Positions 24,931 to 38,800 of a DNA stretch of 64,000 bases are shown one piece after another. Under the pieces are notes generated by a model, which saw nothing but the letters and a program-made list of their open reading frames with translations, made no database searches and was not told where the DNA came from. Positions within the stretch are counted from its first letter, which is position 1; each line of letters begins with the position of its first letter. The stretch comes from Adineta steineri (taxonomy: Eukaryota; Rotifera; Eurotatoria; Adinetida; Adinetidae). The DNA is taken from contig CAJNOI010000153.1 in assembly GCA_905250115.1 (NCBI GenBank), positions 91,451 through 155,450 of the forward strand, read 5' to 3'. Both the position numbers and the translations under genes were made by a program.

Positions 24931-26915
24931 TTCGAATTTGTTTATTCTCTGTGAAATAAAATTATTATATAAACAAAATCACTTTTCATTCAAGTTCTAG
25001 TAGGAAAAAATAACTTATCAGTAGAGTTTCAACATACAAATATAAATAAATCTTTTTATATAAACTGTAAACTAGAAAATAAGTTATAGAATTTTTTAAA
25101 GGATATTCTAGAAATGCCTGTATGAATTCGATCAACATTTTTCAAGTATTTGAAAATCGCCAGTGCAGTTTTTGCTGGGAAATAAATTTGAATTCATTGA
25201 TTCGCGAAAATCAACTAATAAATTATAAAATTTAAAAATCGCTGAATGTATCCAAGACATTTCTTGAATTTCAAAAACATGTACAGCTGATCGAGATTAT
25301 TTCTTCTTAAGTCAGCAAGCACAGAATTTGTTTTACAGACTTATTTAAATTTACAAAATTATACAGGTACCTTTTATAAAAATATTCATTAAACGAATTA
25401 TCAGAATATATAAGCAAAGGAAAATAGTCAGGTTTGTTTTAATACAATAAAGTTTTGATTCCATACTTTTTTTTATATAGGGATCATAATATCATTGATT
25501 TTTATGAATGAAAATTACGGGAGTGTTTCTATGATAAAGATTATATTCATTTATAATTAATATATTTGTTTCATGACAAACACTCATTTATGTAACAGGA
25601 AGTTAAATGTACTTTACTTGAACTTACGGAACGTTATTTAATAATGTGTAATCTTCATGATGATGAAAATTATATATTTTTAATGGATATTTTAACAAGT
25701 TAACCATATATTCTCTTATTCGTTAATTATGAGAACTATTTTTCTTTTTAATTGCATAGCAATATTATAAATGATTTTCGTGTTGGGATTCAGTTTAAAT
25801 GAAGATGACTAATCTGCCTGACAAAATCACATACAATTATTATCATCTGTTCATGAGTTATTGTTAAAATATGTTTTGGAAAAAGGCAAAAATTTCAGTA
25901 GACAGCTTTTCCAAATTGTAAATTATAGTGTCTGGCATAAAAACTAAAGTCATCGTATGCTTTTAAATAAATGACTCAATGAATTGTTACTATTTATCGA
26001 CCAATAATATTTTGTCATAAAAAGAAATTGTTATTAATGTATTAGTTTTTGGATAAAAATAGAAACGAACTTCTATATTGTTAGAGTTCAATAAAAGTGC
26101 GTAGGAAATCTCTCATATCTATTAATACGAAGAATTCATATTTACCTTCGGTTTTTAATCAATGTAATGAAACTTATGCGGACCTTTTATCCTATAATTA
26201 TAATTATTTATATTCGTGTAGGCAATGCACATGTTACTGTGAGTTAGTAAAATACTTTAAGTTCTATTTATGACGTTCAACTTTGAAAAAATAAATTTTT
26301 AATCGAATCATGCTTTATGTAGGAAGCAGTACATGCGAAAAACACTGGGAACTTTACTTGTGAAAACGCTACGTTTTAATTCAACATTCCGCTTTGCATA
26401 TAAACTTGCAAGGATATCAATTACATGATTGCTATCGTCTTAAACTATTCTCTCACTACTATCATGTAAAAATCAGATACGAAATTTTTAGAAAATTCCA
26501 ATCCAAACCTATAGTTTATCGCTCATTTATATTACCTATCAGTAGTCAAAATTAAACAAAACCTTGCCCAATTATTCCATCCAAACCTTTCTCAAATATT
26601 TCCTTAATCTACCGCAACAATTTCTGCGCTATTATTCAAAGAAAACATAATAATTTACAATCATTTATAGATATACTTCTCAAGTAAAATAATATCTATC
26701 CTAATTAAATTTTAATGTGTAATATATTTATATAAATAACAATAATCAATCATTCTCAAATAATACAATATGCATACATAAAAAAATACTAAGACAGAAA
26801 AAAAAATAATTAAATTTTTTTATTCAAAAAGCTTCATTGATGTTATTCAGAAAAAAAAATAGATGTCATTTAAATAAAATATAAGCACAATAAATAAATA
26901 TATTTTTTTGTCACT
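24931..26915. other. Noncoding stretch between GPCR-like gene and CEP104
   Basis: AT-rich, with no supported gene on either strand. It contains the 3' ends of the two convergent genes; no terminator or repeat stands out. Confidence 0.5.
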
Positions 26916-29900
26916 CTATTTAACAGTTGTTGATACTTTTCTTTGTTTTTTCATAACATTTACTTGTGATGTTGGAACAACAACAGATTTTTGTTGTTGT
27001 TGTGAAGTTTTATCTAACATAGAAAAACAAATTACATTTATATATTTTAATTCATATATATATTACTTTTATTTAATGCTTTCATACGTCGAGGATTTTT
27101 TATACAACCATCAACACCCATTAAATGATCATGCCAAGCTTTTTCACCTTCATGAACATTCATATGACATAATGGACAACGATTTGTATTTGCTTTTGCT
27201 TCATAACATTCTTTAAGTTTAATATGATTATCAAAATCATTTCCAATTGCTTCTGTACATCGTGGACATTGTTGATATTTACCTTTCTTTGCACATTCAC
27301 GTAATAAATGTTCAATATAAATTCCAATTTCAACAACCTAATTAAATATTAAAATTTTTAAATAAATAAATAAATAATTAAACAAACTTGATTGCATTCT
27401 TGACATCGCCGTAACATTGGACAACTTGCCCAATAATGTGTTTCAAGACCACTGCGAATAAAATCTTCATTTTTCTCTCCACAAAATATGCATGTACTAA
27501 AATATTAGAATGAAAGATTAGTTCTATTCCTTCTTATTCTTCATCTGTAATTAATTTTTTTGCAAAGACTATGACATCAAGATAAAAGCAAAAACTTCTG
27601 AAAGAAATTTAGGCTGAATTAATCTAATGTAATTTTCTTGGGTGGATTTCATCTCGAAGAATAATTCAAATCTTTCAGTAACAAAAAACATGAAAGATGC
27701 CGGCTAGTCTTTTCTCGTATGAAACAGAAAAATTTCTCAACAACAAAGCTTTTCCCCATAATTTATAGAACACTATTGGTACGTATTGTTTTAGTCGTAT
27801 ATAAAATCTTACTTTTCCGGAGTAAATTCCGATTCATCAGCGACACTTGCCGTTGGCGTTTTCCGATCGAATCGAGTAGGTGTTCGAGATTTACTCACTG
27901 AAGCTCTTACTTCTGACTAAAATCGAAATATTTATAAATTATATGAAAATATACAAAATATCTCTTATACAGGTTTGAGTTGATCACGAGCAGTATGCAT
28001 TTGTTTTTGTGTATCACGTTTTAATGTATCATTTGGATCATTTACTTTTTTTACACCATCTAATGAATTACTATTTGATTCCTGAAAATATATAAAGTAA
28101 AAATTTAAATATTATACATCCTATTTTAATATTATAAAAAATACTTTTTCCATTCCTGCATCCATTTTATCGAATGCATCGAACATATCACGATATTTTT
28201 TCATCCGACGTGTTTGATCATTGTTAGGTGGAAGATAACGTTTTACAATTGCTCCATGGATCTATATCGACAAAGATCAATACAAAAAAAAATAATTTAA
28301 TATTTTTCATACTTTATATAAACTGAGTAGAAGCTTGATAGCTAATTCTCGTACTTCACCAGCTAAAAAGATAAATACAATTTTAGAGTAAATAATTCCA
28401 ATGCATACACATCTGTTATGGATTAATTATTTCTTTAAGATCATAAGACTTACCATTATGTTCTAATGCCTGTGCACAAAATTTCCCAACATTATCAACA
28501 TTTAAACCATTATCACCTTTTTGAACATCTAATATTTTCATTAATTCTTCAATAAGTTCACATCGACTTATAGCTAATCTTGGTGCACATGTTTTATTAA
28601 ATGGAAAAACGCAATGATGTGGTATAACTTGTAATGGTTTTAATTCTGGATATGTTGCTGATTCAATAATCGCTTCTATAGCTCGTAATCTTAAACGAGC
28701 ATTTGAATCACCTGTACGTTGTAAAAGAACAGGTAAAACACGTTCTAAACTTGTTATAATATCTTGTCGTTGAATTGAATGACGTTGAACATAATCATTC
28801 ATTAATAAATGAAAAAGTTTAACTGATTGAGAAAAAATTGCAAGTACATCGACACGAAACATTCGTGCTAAAACAAAACTACCAGCACGTAAATATGCAC
28901 GAGCATCTTCTTGATTACCAGAAAATGTATTTAATATTTGATAAATTTCTTCTAAAGCTTCTTCACGTTCTATATGATTTCGATGATAAAGTTTGCTAAC
29001 CTTTAACAAATGAAATTAAACTAACAACTTTGAAAATAAAAAAATTATTTACCAATTGTTTATCAAAAACAATCATCATTTGATTTGCTTCAATCATTTC
29101 AGCTTGATTTAATTCTGCTGTTGCATCATCAGCTGGTACTGTACTCATTACTCGAGATATTGTATCTATATCAGTAAAATTCTTTTTTCCAACATTATCA
29201 TATTGTCCCAATGCTGATTCAGGTAAATGTCCACCATCTGAACGAATACGATGCCGTAATGTTGGTATTATTTTATCTTCATAGGGTGTTGATGGTTTTT
29301 GATATTCCAATAGTGGATGTTCATTTCTACTAACCATAACACTTCCTCTTTTAACTGAACTCGTAATTGGTGGTAATGGTGAATTATAACCACTGATACT
29401 AGCAGCGATACTTGCTCGTTTCATTGTAGTAACAATCGGAGGTAATGGTGATGATGGTAATGGTTCCAGTACAATCGATTGTGCAGCATAAGAAACGGCT
29501 GATTCGGCTGAACGACGTGGTTGTGGTAAGTTTTGTGGACGTGCTAAATAATAATGATAATAAGAAAATATACTCTTTATTACAATAGATAATTACCATG
29601 ATTCTGTTGTTTTGTTGAACGCGGAGGCTAGATTGAAAAAAATAAAATATTAATTAACAAATACAACTTTCGCTTCTGTTTTTATAAGTGAATAATAAAA
29701 AAAACAATGCAAACAAATTTTGTTGATTAACAAAAAGAAATGGATTATAAATAATACCCAATATATAAAGAGTAAGTGTGTAAATACAATAAATCATGCA
29801 AAATATTTAAAAAATATCAAAGCACCATAGTTAATATATCTACCTCATCATCATCATCATTATCATCATCGTCATCGTCATTATCATCATCATCATTTTG

Positions 29901-32601
29901 TTGTTGTTCATTATTTTTACTGTCCTGTAAACGCTTCAAAAATTCGGTGCCTTCACCACTCTCCTATGAGATATATTTCATTTTTACGTATAATATAATA
30001 GTAAGATAAAAAAAGAGACGACAGAAATAAATAAGCTTTGTTTTATATTATACTTACCATAACAATATCAAGTAAATTAAGTGCTTGAAGTTGTTTATAT
30101 GTTTCGGTACGAAAAAGTTCAACTTTTTCTTTTCGATTTTGTGCTGTATCATAATCTTCACGCTAAAACAGAATTATAAATTATATACCGAAAAGAGGAT
30201 CTTGAAAGATGCGCACGGGCTTGCGGATAAGGATACAAAGCGTGGGTGATATTGAATGGGTTCGTTTTGTTTCCGCACAGCTCGTGCGCGTCTTTCGAAC
30301 AGCACCCGCGCGAGCGGTGGGGGAGTGTACATCTTCAATAAATGGAAATTTTTGTTTTTTTTTCAACGACGGGAGCTGATTCGGAAAAAAATATGTGTTT
30401 TTTCTAGCAAATTTTTCTCTAAATACTCTTTTACATCCCCCCTCTCAATCTTAAACCCTTCGCGCGGGCGCTGCTTTCGAATACCCATTCTTTTATCACT
30501 GATAATATGACCTAAAGGGATTTCAACAACTTAAATCATCATGTTTCAAAACAGACTGAGAATATCTTTATTAGCATATAGAATTTCATATGATTGATAA
30601 TGAATAGAATTTGAAATTGTATTATATTTCGTTTAATATGATAATTTATTAGTTTTTCTAATGATATTTTTTTTTATCTTGAGCAATCAAAACTATTCTT
30701 ACAAAATATAGAAAAAAATGAAAGTTATTAGCTCATTTTGAAGTGTTATTTATTCTATATGAAATTTGAAAAGGCTAGAGAAAAAAAATAATACTTCATC
30801 TACTTCAAACAAATTTTCAAGTATCATTGAAATAAAAGTGAAATTATGCCTTGTTGCCCTTGAAAAATTTCATGTATATTAATTTATTATGATAACATGA
30901 CAATGAATTTCTCATATTAAGTAATTTAATGCTGCATAATAAGGACATATGACTTTAAAATCTATATCAAATTTTTCATAATAAAAATATTATTTTAACT
31001 TAAAATTAATGATGCTGTTTTTTTTCCTTTACTCTTTAACATGAGTAAATATTACTTCACGAACGATTAATAGGTTTCATGTAAAAATGACATTAGATCT
31101 ATTTTTAGATATATGCTATGTTATTATTATTATTATTGACTTTTATTTTCTGTACATACTTCAATAGCTTGTCGTTTTTCCATTTCATATCGAGCAAGTC
31201 GTTCACCAATCTAAATAAAAATTTAATCGCATAATTGTTTAGAGTTATATTCAAATATTCATATACTTTAAGTAGTTCTTGTATTGCTTGTTTAAATTTT
31301 CGGGCTTGATCAAATTTCTCAGCTAAATTATTTTGTAAAATGAAATCAACGAAAAAAGTTTGATTTTTCTATTTACTCTGAACATATTCTTGTTTTTTTT
31401 TGTCTAAATTTCTAATAATTGCAGCAATTTCTGGATCTTGAAACATCGCAAATGCTAGGTCATCAACAATTGATATTTGATCAGATCTAATAGAATAATC
31501 AATTTAAGAAATTTTAATTTAATTTTATCTACCTATTTGGTATCAAATCAATTTGATTGTCATGAATTTCACGCAACTAAAATATACATATTGGATAAAG
31601 ATAATAGAATTTGATTACACTTCTTAAAAGTGTATTTATTGACATAATTCATATATTTGAATTATTTTTTCTATCTAAAGTTTTAGTTAACGAAGTACAT
31701 GAACTGAGTATAGAACCAAGACACGAATTAAGATTTTATTGGATAATATCAGTTCTACTGTGCTAGCTCGTATATTTGGTAACAGAAAAATATAAAATTA
31801 AATTTTCCTACATTAGAGAAGTCATAGAAAAGTGAGATACCTTATTTCAAAGTTTTGACCCAAATTTCCTTTTTCTCATATGATATTTCTCAATGTTTCA
31901 AAGTACGCAATATGAAAAAATCTTTTTTTGTTAATTTATTCTGATTCATATATAGAATTGTTCATACTTTGTCAATATCATCACCGAGTAAATTAATTGC
32001 AATCAGACTAACCTAAAAAACAGAAATTTTTTGTTTATTTTCAATATATTTTTCACGTACTTGATTATGCACATTATATCGATTATTATGATTTTTATGT
32101 AATACTATTTTTAAGAATAATCCATCAACATCAACATGTATTGATTTAAGTTCACGTGCTTTAAAATCTGTTAGTTCATTCGTTGACAGTTCAATAAACC
32201 TTTTCAAAAGAAATCAAATCTTCAAAAATTGATTAAATTTCAAAAAAAATATTACCCTAAATTTGTATAACGAGCATTTTTATATGTTAGTTCTTCATCT
32301 GATGAACAATTACCAACATGAAACTCAATTTTCGAAGCTAAAATAAATGATGGAAAAAAGTCTTATTCAATCAATAAAAGCGAACGACAAAATTACCTAT
32401 TAGATATTGATGAGAAAGTAATTGAAGTCGTTTTAATCGTACGTGACTTTCAAACTGAAAAATAAGTTCTTGTGGATATGAACATGATCGACTACTTTGC
32501 CAACCATTAACAAATTGTTCATGATGATTTAATTCACTTGCGGGATATTGTTCATCTGAACTTGTTGAATAGACACATTGAAATTGAATTTTAGTTGGCA
32601 T
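26916..32601 (-). CDS. CEP104: CEP104, ciliary tip / microtubule plus-end protein
   Basis: CEP104 sits at the ciliary tip and microtubule plus ends, binds tubulin through a TOG domain and is needed for ciliogenesis. The minus strand encodes the full domain order. The N-terminal jelly-roll begins MPTKIQF and includes RLKRLQLLSHQYLI, over exons 32601-32397, 32337-32256, 32199-32061 and 32012-31968. A coiled-coil stretch has DDLAFAMFQDPEIAAIIRNL, IGERLARYE and REDYDTA. An acidic Asp linker follows at 29844-29966. The TOG-like helical region starts near 29009 with RTGDSNARLRLRAIEAI. The C-terminal zinc fingers are CIFCGEKNEDF, CQECNQ, CPRCTEAI and CPLCHMNVHEGE (27500-27070). A final exon, 27013-26916, follows a GT-AG intron. 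Human CEP104 has the same order. All junctions checked are in frame. The intron around 30180-31160 is expanded by a fold-back repeat. Confidence 0.94.
30190..30500. repeat. GC-rich compound fold-back in CEP104 intron
   Basis: Two sets of inverted repeats overlap. GAAAGATGCGCACGGGCT (about 30206) pairs with AGCTCGTGCGCGTCTTTC (about 30280). The pair GTGATA..GAATGGGTTCG (from 30246) and CGAATACCCATTC..TATCAC (to 30499) encloses CAGCACCCGCGCGAGCGG and its partner CGCGCGGGCGCTG. The GC content is far above the surrounding intron. No target-site duplication was identified and the element class is unknown. Confidence 0.55.
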
Positions 32602-32857
32602 TATCCTTATTTTCCTAACATAATAATCAAATAAATATTTTATTATTCCGACATTAATCTAATTTAACAAAATTATTTTGCTTAGTTTTATCCTCTATGA
32701 ATTTGCATCAGAGTAAATATTTAAAGGCGGAGGTTAATAACATTTTTTTTATTCGTTCTTTTATGTAATTGCACAACCAACCAATAATACCACTTTGTCA
32801 AATAGGTGGTTTTTTTGAGGTTTTGACACACAGAGAATTTAATTCAAAAAAAGACAC
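32602..32857. promoter_or_regulatory. Shared divergent promoter of CEP104 and PRKDC
   Basis: Only 256 bp separate the CEP104 start codon (minus) from the PRKDC start codon (plus). Both promoters and 5' UTRs must lie here or in unrecognised upstream exons, so a bidirectional promoter is likely. No TATA box is placed consistently. This rests on spacing alone. Confidence 0.5.
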
Positions 32858-35800
32858 ATGTCTGATAATTCATCGGCTTCTAATTTTGATAATTATATTG
32901 CTGAATTACATGAATATCTTGATCGTATACGTGATATTGTGGATGTTGATGAACAATCATCAGTAATTGTTGCAGATTTAGCACAAGCTTATTCTGAACA
33001 TTCATCACCAATACAAACAGGTGATAAATGAAATGAAATTATTTAAAAATAAAAACAACAAAATGAATGTTTTTGTTTAAGCTATGTGTTTATCAGCTTT
33101 ATTTTGTGGACAAAAAAATATTCTTACATATCTTCGACGTGCTACTTCAAAAAGTGAAGTAATATATTATTGAATAGAACAAGAAAAATACGAATGAGAT
33201 TAAATTTTCTTTATTTTTAATTTCAGTTAAAAAAAACTAAAGTGCAAATATTACAATTTCTTAAATTTTTTATTGAAAATGCTACGGTTAAAATTTTACC
33301 ATATTCTATTGAATTGAAATCAGTTCTTCTAACAATTTTTAATGTTGATAATGCATCAGAAGTACGAGCATCAATATTTCCAATTTTATCACAAGTAAAT
33401 ATTGAAAAATATTCATATCGTTATAGAATATACGAAGTCATTTATAGTTAATGGAATTAACTGCTAGTTATACTGATATGCAAAATGAAGTTGATAAAAT
33501 GGCAACAACATTTCTTGATCAAATTGGACTTCAAAGTTCGAAAACAACAGCAACAAGTTGTTTTTAAATATAAATAGATGAATGAAAGAATAATTGATTT
33601 TTATTTATGTTTAGTTAAAGGACTTTGCTTAGCATTTCTTGGTTTATTATGTAAATATTTTCCTGAATATATGAAAAAATATGCAGATCCACTTTTAATT
33701 GGACAATATTTGAAATATTTACATGAACAAGTAAGAATATAAAATCAATAATTAGGTGTTATTGTTTTATGATTTATGAGAGAGGTTCAGATACTTCTCA
33801 TTTTTTTATTGAGATGAGCAGTGTCGATGCAATTACTGATATAGATATGTCTAAGGCAGCAGTAAAAGTCGATCTTTCGGTATCACAGGGAACTTCCTGT
33901 TGTAATTCTAGTGATCAGTAAATCGAAACTGCTCATGCCTATTGCAATATTTTATGAATAGTCGCACTTAATTTGCTTTTCTATATGAAATTATCACTTA
34001 GGATCTATTTTTATTGTATAAGCTTTAGACTACATTATAATTTGAATGAATTAAAATGATATTCTTTTTTTTTCTCATTTAGTTAGTCAAGGATGTCAAA
34101 TTTGAAATGTTAATAGCTGCAGGTGCAATAGAAGGTCTTGTTAATTATCTTGTTAATTTTATTCCCTCGTCAACACCAGGTAAAATTTTATAAATGAATA
34201 AAAATTTAAATTCATACTTATTTCTTTGACAATAGCTCATTCATTATCAACTGTTCAAAGTAAAAATAAAGAAGTAGATAAACGTTTAAGTGAAGAAAGA
34301 ATTCGATGTGAATCAGATTTAAAACGTATTTATATTTATGGTGCACGTGCAATACAAACACAAGAACAAACTAATTTAAATCGTTATGCATTAGTTAAAG
34401 GTATGCACTATCTTTATTTTTATTTAATTAAAATAAATATCATTTTATTTATTTTGTATTTAAGTTGGTCTTGAATTATTTGCTCAACATTCAACTTTAT
34501 TTACAGAATATCTTTATGAAGATTATGTTGAAATACTTCGATGTATTCGTGCATGGAATATTCATGATAATTATGAAGTTAAAAAAGTAGCTCAACGTGC
34601 TTACGACACATTTTTACTTGGAGTAAAATATTTTTTTATAAAAAATAATTTAATTTTCAGCAAATTTTGTATTTCATTAATTTAAGGTTGCTAATGCTTT
34701 AAAAGAAAAGAATATTAAAACACCGGAAGAACGTCGTCGTGCAGTACAAGTTTTTCAATATTTTATAAAACAATTTCGTGATCAAATTGATACACCTCAA
34801 TTAGAAATTCGAGATCTTGCTATGGGAATACGTGGCTATGGAGTTTTTGCTAATGTAAATATTTCCTTAGATATTATTTTTAAAGACTAATTCTTTTCTA
34901 GGCTTGTAAACTTTATGGTACAGAAGAAGATATAAAATTTATGTTTGTTGGTCTTGTTCAACGTTGTGAACAAATAGCAATGCCAACTGTAACTTTATCA
35001 CAAGCCATGGATATTTTCGATGAACGTTTTTATGGTTTACCGAATTTGATTGATGCACTATCAGCGATTATTATTGAAATGACAAATGTATGATAATAAA
35101 AAAGAAATTTTGTTTTTCTTTAACTTTCATCTTATTTTAATAGATAGGTGAAGAATTTCTCGGTCCACTTGAACGTTTAACTGTGATGACAATTGATTAT
35201 TATCCACGTTATCAACCTAAACCACAAGCAACAACATGTTCATCAGTAATTAAAATGGTTTTAGCTTTACAAACTAAACCAAATTCTTATAAACCATTTA
35301 TTTCACGTATCGGTAAATATATTTTTCTAATCTCGATCTTTTTGTGTACTCAAAAAGTGAGTACACTCTAGAATCGGTCAGTGTGGCCGTCCATATACTC
35401 GATAACGTTTGAAAGAATAGTCCGATCGAGCTGAAATTTTGTGCACAATCCAGTCTCATCAAGATCGAAGTTGAGGCTAATTGGACGAGCCATTCTCGAG
35501 TTATTGCAAAAATACTGATATTTCCATATACACGTTTTTTGCAGTACATTTAACTCTCCGATAAAATTCGAAGTTTCCGCATTTTTATTAATTATTATTT
35601 AATTCTAGTCACTCAAGCACTTATTCGTTGTTGTTCACATCCATTAAAAACAACTGTCGAACAACAATTAGAAAATTATGAACCAGATGTATCAGACAAT
35701 AAAACGAAATCTCTTCTATCAATTGGAAAAACGATTACTTATGAAAATTATCTTCCACTATGGAGATCGATTTTAAGTGTTACAACATCCAAAGTAAAAA

Positions 35801-38800
35801 GATAGATAATTTGTTTAGTTTTTTTTTAAATATTTTTATTTAAAGGAATTTGATACAAGTGCATATCCAATATTTGATCGACAAAATATGCTTGTTTCAT
35901 TATATGATGAAATAATTGAATCAATTTTACATATTATCGATCGACTTGATTTAAATGTTGAAAAAGAAAAAACCGAAGTAATGAAAAGAAATCGTTTAGT
36001 TTATCGTTCGTTTTTTTTTGTTATTAAAATTTAGGATGAAAATAATGATGAAACTACAACAAATACAGATCCAGTCTTTGGTATGCGACCTGTAAAACCA
36101 ATGGACTTTCAAATCTTTTACAATCTTATTGATTTTTGCCAGTACGTATTTCTTTTTCTTGAATGATTATTCCTGGATATTTGATTTATTTATTAGAGAT
36201 TTATTACCTGATCAATCACCAAAATTATTTCAAAAATGGATATTTCGATTTCTATACGATATTATTGCTACCTCAACAAAGTTTGTCTATACTTATATGA
36301 ATCTATCTACTTATTGTTCTAATCTAGATATCCATTAGTTAGTGGAATATATCGATTTGCTACATTTGTAATGAATATATGTTTAAAACTTGATTATTTC
36401 AAAGTAATTTAAAACAATTCTTTTCAAAATTTTATTTTTCAATATTTTATTTTTAGTCTACTCGTGATAATACTGAAATGATGGAAGTAGATACAAATGA
36501 AAATGAACAAGTCATAGCGGTTTGTGGACTTGTTCGACGGTTTGCACATGAAGTACTTTCTCGTCAAAAACAATATCGTGATGATTTACTTATATCATGT
36601 TTACAATTTATTATGTCATTACCATCAGAATGTATTGATTATGATTTTTCTGATTATGTACCAGCTATTCAAGTAAAATTCTTTTCTTTTTCAAGAAAAA
36701 AGAATTTGAATATTGAATATCTTTTTAGCTTGCTTTAAGTATTGGTTTAAATTATTTACCATTAGCTGAACAAACAATAAATAGTCTTGAACGATGGTCA
36801 CAATCAAAATCATTAAATTTAGCGAATTTTTACAATCAAATATTACCTTATCTTGATGATTTTCTACGTTTATCTTATGATCAAGGTAAAAAAAATTAAA
36901 ATATTAAATATTTAAAAAACAAAATCGGTTTTTATAGGTGATGATGTTAATGTTCGAGCTGTAGTATCAACATTACAAGAAAAAACACGTTCTAGTGCAA
37001 AAAGCAAACGTGTTTTACCAACACGAATGCTTAAAAAGAGTAAACAAATCAAACATGTATGTTTTCATTTCTAGAATATTTATGTCTTAAAATCGTTGAA
37101 TAGAGAAAAAATTAATAAAAATCTTGAATGATTGAGCAGTCATTTTATTCTAACGAGGGAATCTTTTGATGTGATACCTCTCGTTTTCATTTATTCATAT
37201 CCCATTTAGTTAAGTATAGTGAGCTAGTAAAAGTCCTAAAGGAGATTTTGCCCAATCTCTGTTATTGTTGAGATATTGTATTTTTAAGATATAGAGATAT
37301 CCCATTCCTGTGGTCTCCATCAGGGGTATTGAAAAAACTTATTTTCGAATTTGGACTTGAAACTTTGTAGAAATAAAGGTCTCAATGATAGCTCTTTCTT
37401 GTAAAAATTTCACCGCTTTTGCTTGTTTCTATCTGGAGATATGGTTACACATCCTATAATGTCACTTAAGGGGATAGCCTTGGTATTCTTGTTTGCAGCT
37501 AAAAGATTTCAAAAGTGGTGAAATTTTTACAATAAAGAGCTATCATTGAGACTTTCATTTATACAAAGCTTCAAGTCCAAATTCAAAAATAAGTTTTTTC
37601 AATACCCCTGAGGGAGACCACAGGAATGGGATATCTCTATATCTCAAAAATAACAGAGATTGGGCAAAATCCCCTTCAGGATTTTTACTATCTCAATATA
37701 GTCGACTAAATGAGATATGAATGAATGAAAACGAGAGGTATCACATCAGAAGATTCCCTCGTAAGCTAGATTTGATATAACGCAACTTTTTTCTAAAAAT
37801 AAAGTTTATTTTCCTGTTTTTTTAATAGTTGTTTGAAGATAGTGACATTCGTCGTGTACAATTTCGTATCTTAAAATATCTTGGTTCATTAAGCAATCAT
37901 ATTAATCATTATCTTATTGATGATACTTCAAATTATTTCATTAAAGAAGCTATAGCATGGGATAATAATAATCATATTACATTTAATGTACCTTTTGATG
38001 ATATTAAACCTACTATTCATCTTGGTAATAAATTATCATATTTTTCTTAATCTTTCTATATAAATATTTTACTTTATTTAGATGTTTTTCTACCTCGTAT
38101 AGTTGATTTAGCATTACATAGTTCTGATCGTCAAACAAAAATTACTTCATGTGAATTACTTCAATCAATTATGCTCTACATGATTGGAAAAAGTGCAAAT
38201 AATCGAAGTAGCGCAGCAGTATGTGTTTTCATAACTTATGAATAACACGGAAACAAAACTCAATTTTTTTTCCTTTTAAAATATAGGCTTCGTATGAAAA
38301 ACTCTATGAACATTTATTTCCTGCAGTACTTCAATTATCATGTGATTCAGATACAGTACTAAGATTTATTTTTAATTTTGAATAAAATTTTATAATTAAA
38401 AATTTAGTTTACAAAAACATTATTTACTACATTTATGATTCAAATGATACATTGGTTTACCAAAAATCATAATTATGAAAATCCAGAAACAATGTCATTG
38501 CTTGATACATTTATGGTTTGAGATTTATTTGAATAATTTGTAAAAAAAACGTTTATGAATTTTCTAGAATGGTATGATATCCGGACAGAATGCATCAATA
38601 CGTGATTTTAGTGGTATATGTTTAAAAGAATTTCTTCAATGGACTGTTAAACATGCTGGTGGATATGATAAACCTGCTTATTTAAAAAATGCGACATCAG
38701 TTCTTAAACGTATATTAAGTTTTTCATTACATCCAAATAGTTTTAAAAGACTCGGATCAACATTAGCATGGAATTCAATTTATACACTCTATCGGTATAA

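Noticed and set aside
29776-30009. Ser-rich plus-strand open frame
   Set aside because: Antisense to the acidic Asp linker exon of CEP104 (29844-29966).
32769-32966. Plus-strand open frame overlapping the PRKDC start
   Set aside because: It is in another frame. The exon from ATG 32858 splices in frame into the next PRKDC exon, and this one does not.
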